Below, in pieces: positions 61,940 through 64,000 of a stretch of 64,000 bases of DNA. Both the position numbers and the translations under genes were made by a program. The stretch lies in NCBI RefSeq assembly GCF_022397915.1, contig NZ_JAKEUO010000001.1, positions 95,255 through 159,254 of the forward strand, given 5' to 3'. This stretch comes from Vibrio sp. Isolate34 (GTDB lineage: Bacteria > Pseudomonadota > Gammaproteobacteria > Enterobacterales > Vibrionaceae). The notes beneath the pieces are model-generated. The model was not told the origin of the DNA. It searched no databases and was given only the letters and a program-made list of their open reading frames with translations. Within the stretch, counting starts at the first letter, position 1. The number at the start of each line of letters is the position of its first letter.

Positions 61940-62916
61940 TCCTCATACCACGAGATACTATCTCTAAGGGTTTGTTTTATTTCTTCACGTAATGCCAAAG
62001 GCTCTACTACTGTTGCATGGTTACACACAGACAGCAGCCAATGGCGAAATTCATCGGTGTCATCCACGTTCGCATGGACGATAAAATCTTCACCTTTGGG
62101 TTCTATTAACTGGTCTTCACACAATGGTGTTTCATCTAGGATTTGTGCAAAAACTGGCGTTACCCATAGTTTAATCGCAAGTTTATTTGAGCGGCGGATG
62201 ACTCCCATTTCACCCTGCTGAACGTATGTCTCTAGTGAGAAGTCTTCATCAACAATCGCAGGGAAGTAAGAGGACTCTGCACTGATTACGCGGTTGAACG
62301 ACAATTGACGAATATCGCTGTAGCCATCAAATTTCCCGACCAAATAATTCCGCTCTCCACGCACGACAATACCAAATGGGTGAAACATGACTTGCTGCTC
62401 TTTGTTAGAAGACATGGAGCGATAAACAAGCCTGATACACTTCTCTTCAAACACGGCTTTATACATGACGTTTATCGTTTCAGCAGCTAGCTTAGAGGGT
62501 AGCAAAGGCATGCCTTTAGGGTGGATATATACTTTTTGCGGCCATAGCCCTCGAGACGTTTTGTTTTCATATCGAAGATAATATCTAGCACCGTTGAAGT
62601 GCGATTCCAAATTACTGAACAAGGATGGAGGAAAAACCTGCTCTAGATGCTTTTCAGCAAGGTTTAGGGTAATGGCGGTGCTTAAATCCATTCCCGTTAA
62701 TCCTAAATCAAGTCCTTGCTCTCGCGACCATCCAATTGGTTTACCTGAGTCTGGTACAACTCCGTACTTATCAAGGCTTTTAAGAATGCGTTGAACGCTT
62801 CTTAGTGACAACATATTGCCTTCTGCTTCCAACTTTACTTGAATGTTCTGCGCTGTGACTTTTCCTTTCGTAGGCACTTTTGCGAGCACCGCTCTCTTGT
62901 TCTCAAAGCTTTCCAT
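61936..62916 (-). CDS. WYL-domain transcriptional regulator
   Basis: 326 residues. An N-terminal winged helix (NIQVKLEAEGNMLSLRSVQR, ILKSLDKYGV) precedes a WYL domain (HPFGIVVRGERNYLVGKFDG then DIRQLSFNRV) and a C-terminal WCX-like extension. WYL proteins sense nucleic-acid or nucleotide ligands and commonly control defence operons. First gene of the seven-gene operon. Confidence 0.85.
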   Translation of the reverse strand: MESFENKRAVLAKVPTKGKVTAQNIQVKLEAEGNMLSLRSVQRILKSLDKYGVVPDSGKPIGWSREQGLDLGLTGMDLSTAITLNLAEKHLEQVFPPSLFSNLESHFNGARYYLRYENKTSRGLWPQKVYIHPKGMPLLPSKLAAETINVMYKAVFEEKCIRLVYRSMSSNKEQQVMFHPFGIVVRGERNYLVGKFDGYSDIRQLSFNRVISAESSYFPAIVDEDFSLETYVQQGEMGVIRRSNKLAIKLWVTPVFAQILDETPLCEDQLIEPKGEDFIVHANVDDTDEFRHWLLSVCNHATVVEPLALREEIKQTLRDSISWYED

Positions 62917-63093
62917 AAAAATTTAATTCAGTAATTACAAATGGATAAGGAATATATCCAATTATCCACCTGATGACGACAGAACCTGTCGTTACCGCTT
63001 TGTATATTATGAGCATCGTCACAAGCATTACTTTTTAAGCGATTCACCAGTTATGCGCTTTAATTCTAGAGATAAATTACGAGGAGATGCTTT

Positions 63094-63405
63094 ATGAAGA
63101 CTGCAGAGTTATTTGATGAGTGTGAACAAATTATGGCCTATGAACACTTTTATGGAACTTCAGATCACTTCTTTCGGGTTTTCGAGTTATCTAGCATGGT
63201 TGTTGGAGATGCGTATTATGGGCCATTTACCTTAAAACAGGTACAAAGATTATTGTGGGAGTTAAGTGAACTTAGCAATAGGTTTTCGATTATTCATAAG
63301 CCCCAAGAGTGCTACGGCTTTAAAGTGCTTGGCTTCTGTGTTGAGTTGGACAACGGGTTTTACGGGCAGGCCTTTTCGTATCGGATAGCACACTTCGCGA
63401 ATTAA
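63094..63405 (+). CDS. Small protein of unknown function
   Basis: 103 residues from ATG 63094 with GAGGAG about nine bases upstream, so translation is likely. Aromatic-rich (YEHFYGTSDHFFRVFELSSM). Divergent from the WYL operon. No family recognised. Confidence 0.55.
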   Translation: MKTAELFDECEQIMAYEHFYGTSDHFFRVFELSSMVVGDAYYGPFTLKQVQRLLWELSELSNRFSIIHKPQECYGFKVLGFCVELDNGFYGQAFSYRIAHFAN

Positions 63406-64000
63406 ACTATAAAGCTGATTCAAACTAGTGTTTGTTCGTAGAATCGACACTATGTCATTTCGTCGAACACTCGATCTGACAAATTTGCTGATGAGTCACA
63501 ACCAATCCATACACTGTGGCTTCTTCATATGTTGATGTTGTCATATGTTGATGTTGTCATATGTTGATGTTGAGAAGCTAGTCAGTTCTAACTTCGAATG
63601 GGGCAGAAACGAGTCAGACAAGCTTGAAGCTACAGTTATCACGTAAAATAGAAAATTGAGAATAATGTTTGCTGTCGGAAAGCCGCTTAGTAAAGCTTCC
63701 ACCCCTGTTGGTTACCTGTCAATTTCACTGTGAAATCCGACAATAAAAAGCAACCTAAGTGTATGTTTTGTAATAATTAATCATAGGTGCAAAAGTTGTC
63801 GTTTTTTTTAGAAAACGCATTCCGAACTGAAGGCGGTCAATACCAGCTACTATTGACCGCTGGTCGCGCGTAATAGAGCTACTTTTTGTAGTTATGGTCG
63901 TGTCTGTGTTTTAGACAAGCTAAGCTAGATCCCTTTAGATTTACCACGTAAATGTATGGTTTATAAATACTTTAAGGGGAAGAGAAGTTCATTCCGCAGG
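63406..64000. other. Gene-free right edge of the window
   Basis: 595 bp without a convincing gene. It holds a three-copy 16-bp tandem repeat (63526-63572) and a perfect 10-bp hairpin (63833-63842 with 63851-63860) of unknown role. Confidence 0.5.
63526..63572. repeat. Tandem repeat, three copies of a 16-bp unit
   Basis: Unit CATATGTTGATGTTGT, two complete copies and one of 15 bases, in non-coding DNA. Such arrays vary in copy number by slippage. Confidence 0.85.

Overview
The window looks like a Vibrio chromosome (Splendidus/Harveyi-like) of moderate GC content. The core genes on both flanks are ordinary Vibrio housekeeping and accessory genes: YbaY, TesB, DUF1244, AzlCD, RNase HI with a viroplasmin-like N-terminus, and an Lrp/cysteine desulfhydrase-like pair. 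No rRNA or tRNA was seen. The only RNA gene recognised is the 4.5S signal recognition particle RNA (ffs, 52011-52118, minus strand).

Layout. 1-18922 is core or slowly varying chromosome: a CDGSH/glutamate-synthase-like protein, a sigma-54 regulator facing a secreted protein, a UbiB-like kinase, glutathione peroxidase, transporters, a small glycosyltransferase/flippase group, RNase HI, AzlCD and a truncated AraC regulator. 19002-21442 is a decayed Tn7-like element with two lipoprotein-type cargo genes. 21448-52007 is an apparently intact 30.6-kb type I-F3 CRISPR-associated Tn7-like transposon (CAST) inserted immediately downstream of ffs. 52119-58899 is ordinary chromosome. 59364-62916 is a compact seven-gene minus-strand operon (WYL regulator, GIY-YIG protein, sirtuin, cyclic-phosphate-processing receiver proteins), followed by one small gene and about 600 bp without genes.

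The CAST. tnsA, tnsB and tnsC lie at the ffs-proximal end. tniQ, cas8/5, cas7, cas6 and a minimal CRISPR array lie toward the other end; there is no cas1, cas2 or cas3. The array has two clear repeats and a third, strongly diverged repeat whose hairpin stem has changed in a compensatory way. The spacer between repeats 2 and 3 is only 18-20 nt instead of 32. It matches the conserved GGAA-loop region of ffs at 16 of 20 positions, and three of its four mismatches fall at positions 6, 12 and 18, which type I effectors do not read. The transposon terminus lies 48-50 bp beyond the end of that short protospacer, the spacing known for I-F3 insertion; a 32-nt spacer would give only 36 bp. I read this as a dedicated short homing guide. 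The ffs-proximal transposon end also forms a perfect hairpin that can act as the ffs terminator. An Xre regulator sits between cargo and tnsC, and the same operator (AACTTAG-N5-CTAAGTT) occurs before xre/the divergent helper operon and before tniQ-cas.

Cargo. The CAST carries a type I restriction-modification operon (hsdMSR) followed, probably in the same transcript, by a 2486-residue protein with two sacsin/HSP90-like ATPase domains coupled to a SNF2 helicase. It also carries a GIY-YIG/DUF4357 protein, a winged-helix-like/coiled-coil protein with an SF2 helicase, and two unknown genes next to the array. Most of this looks like anti-phage cargo.
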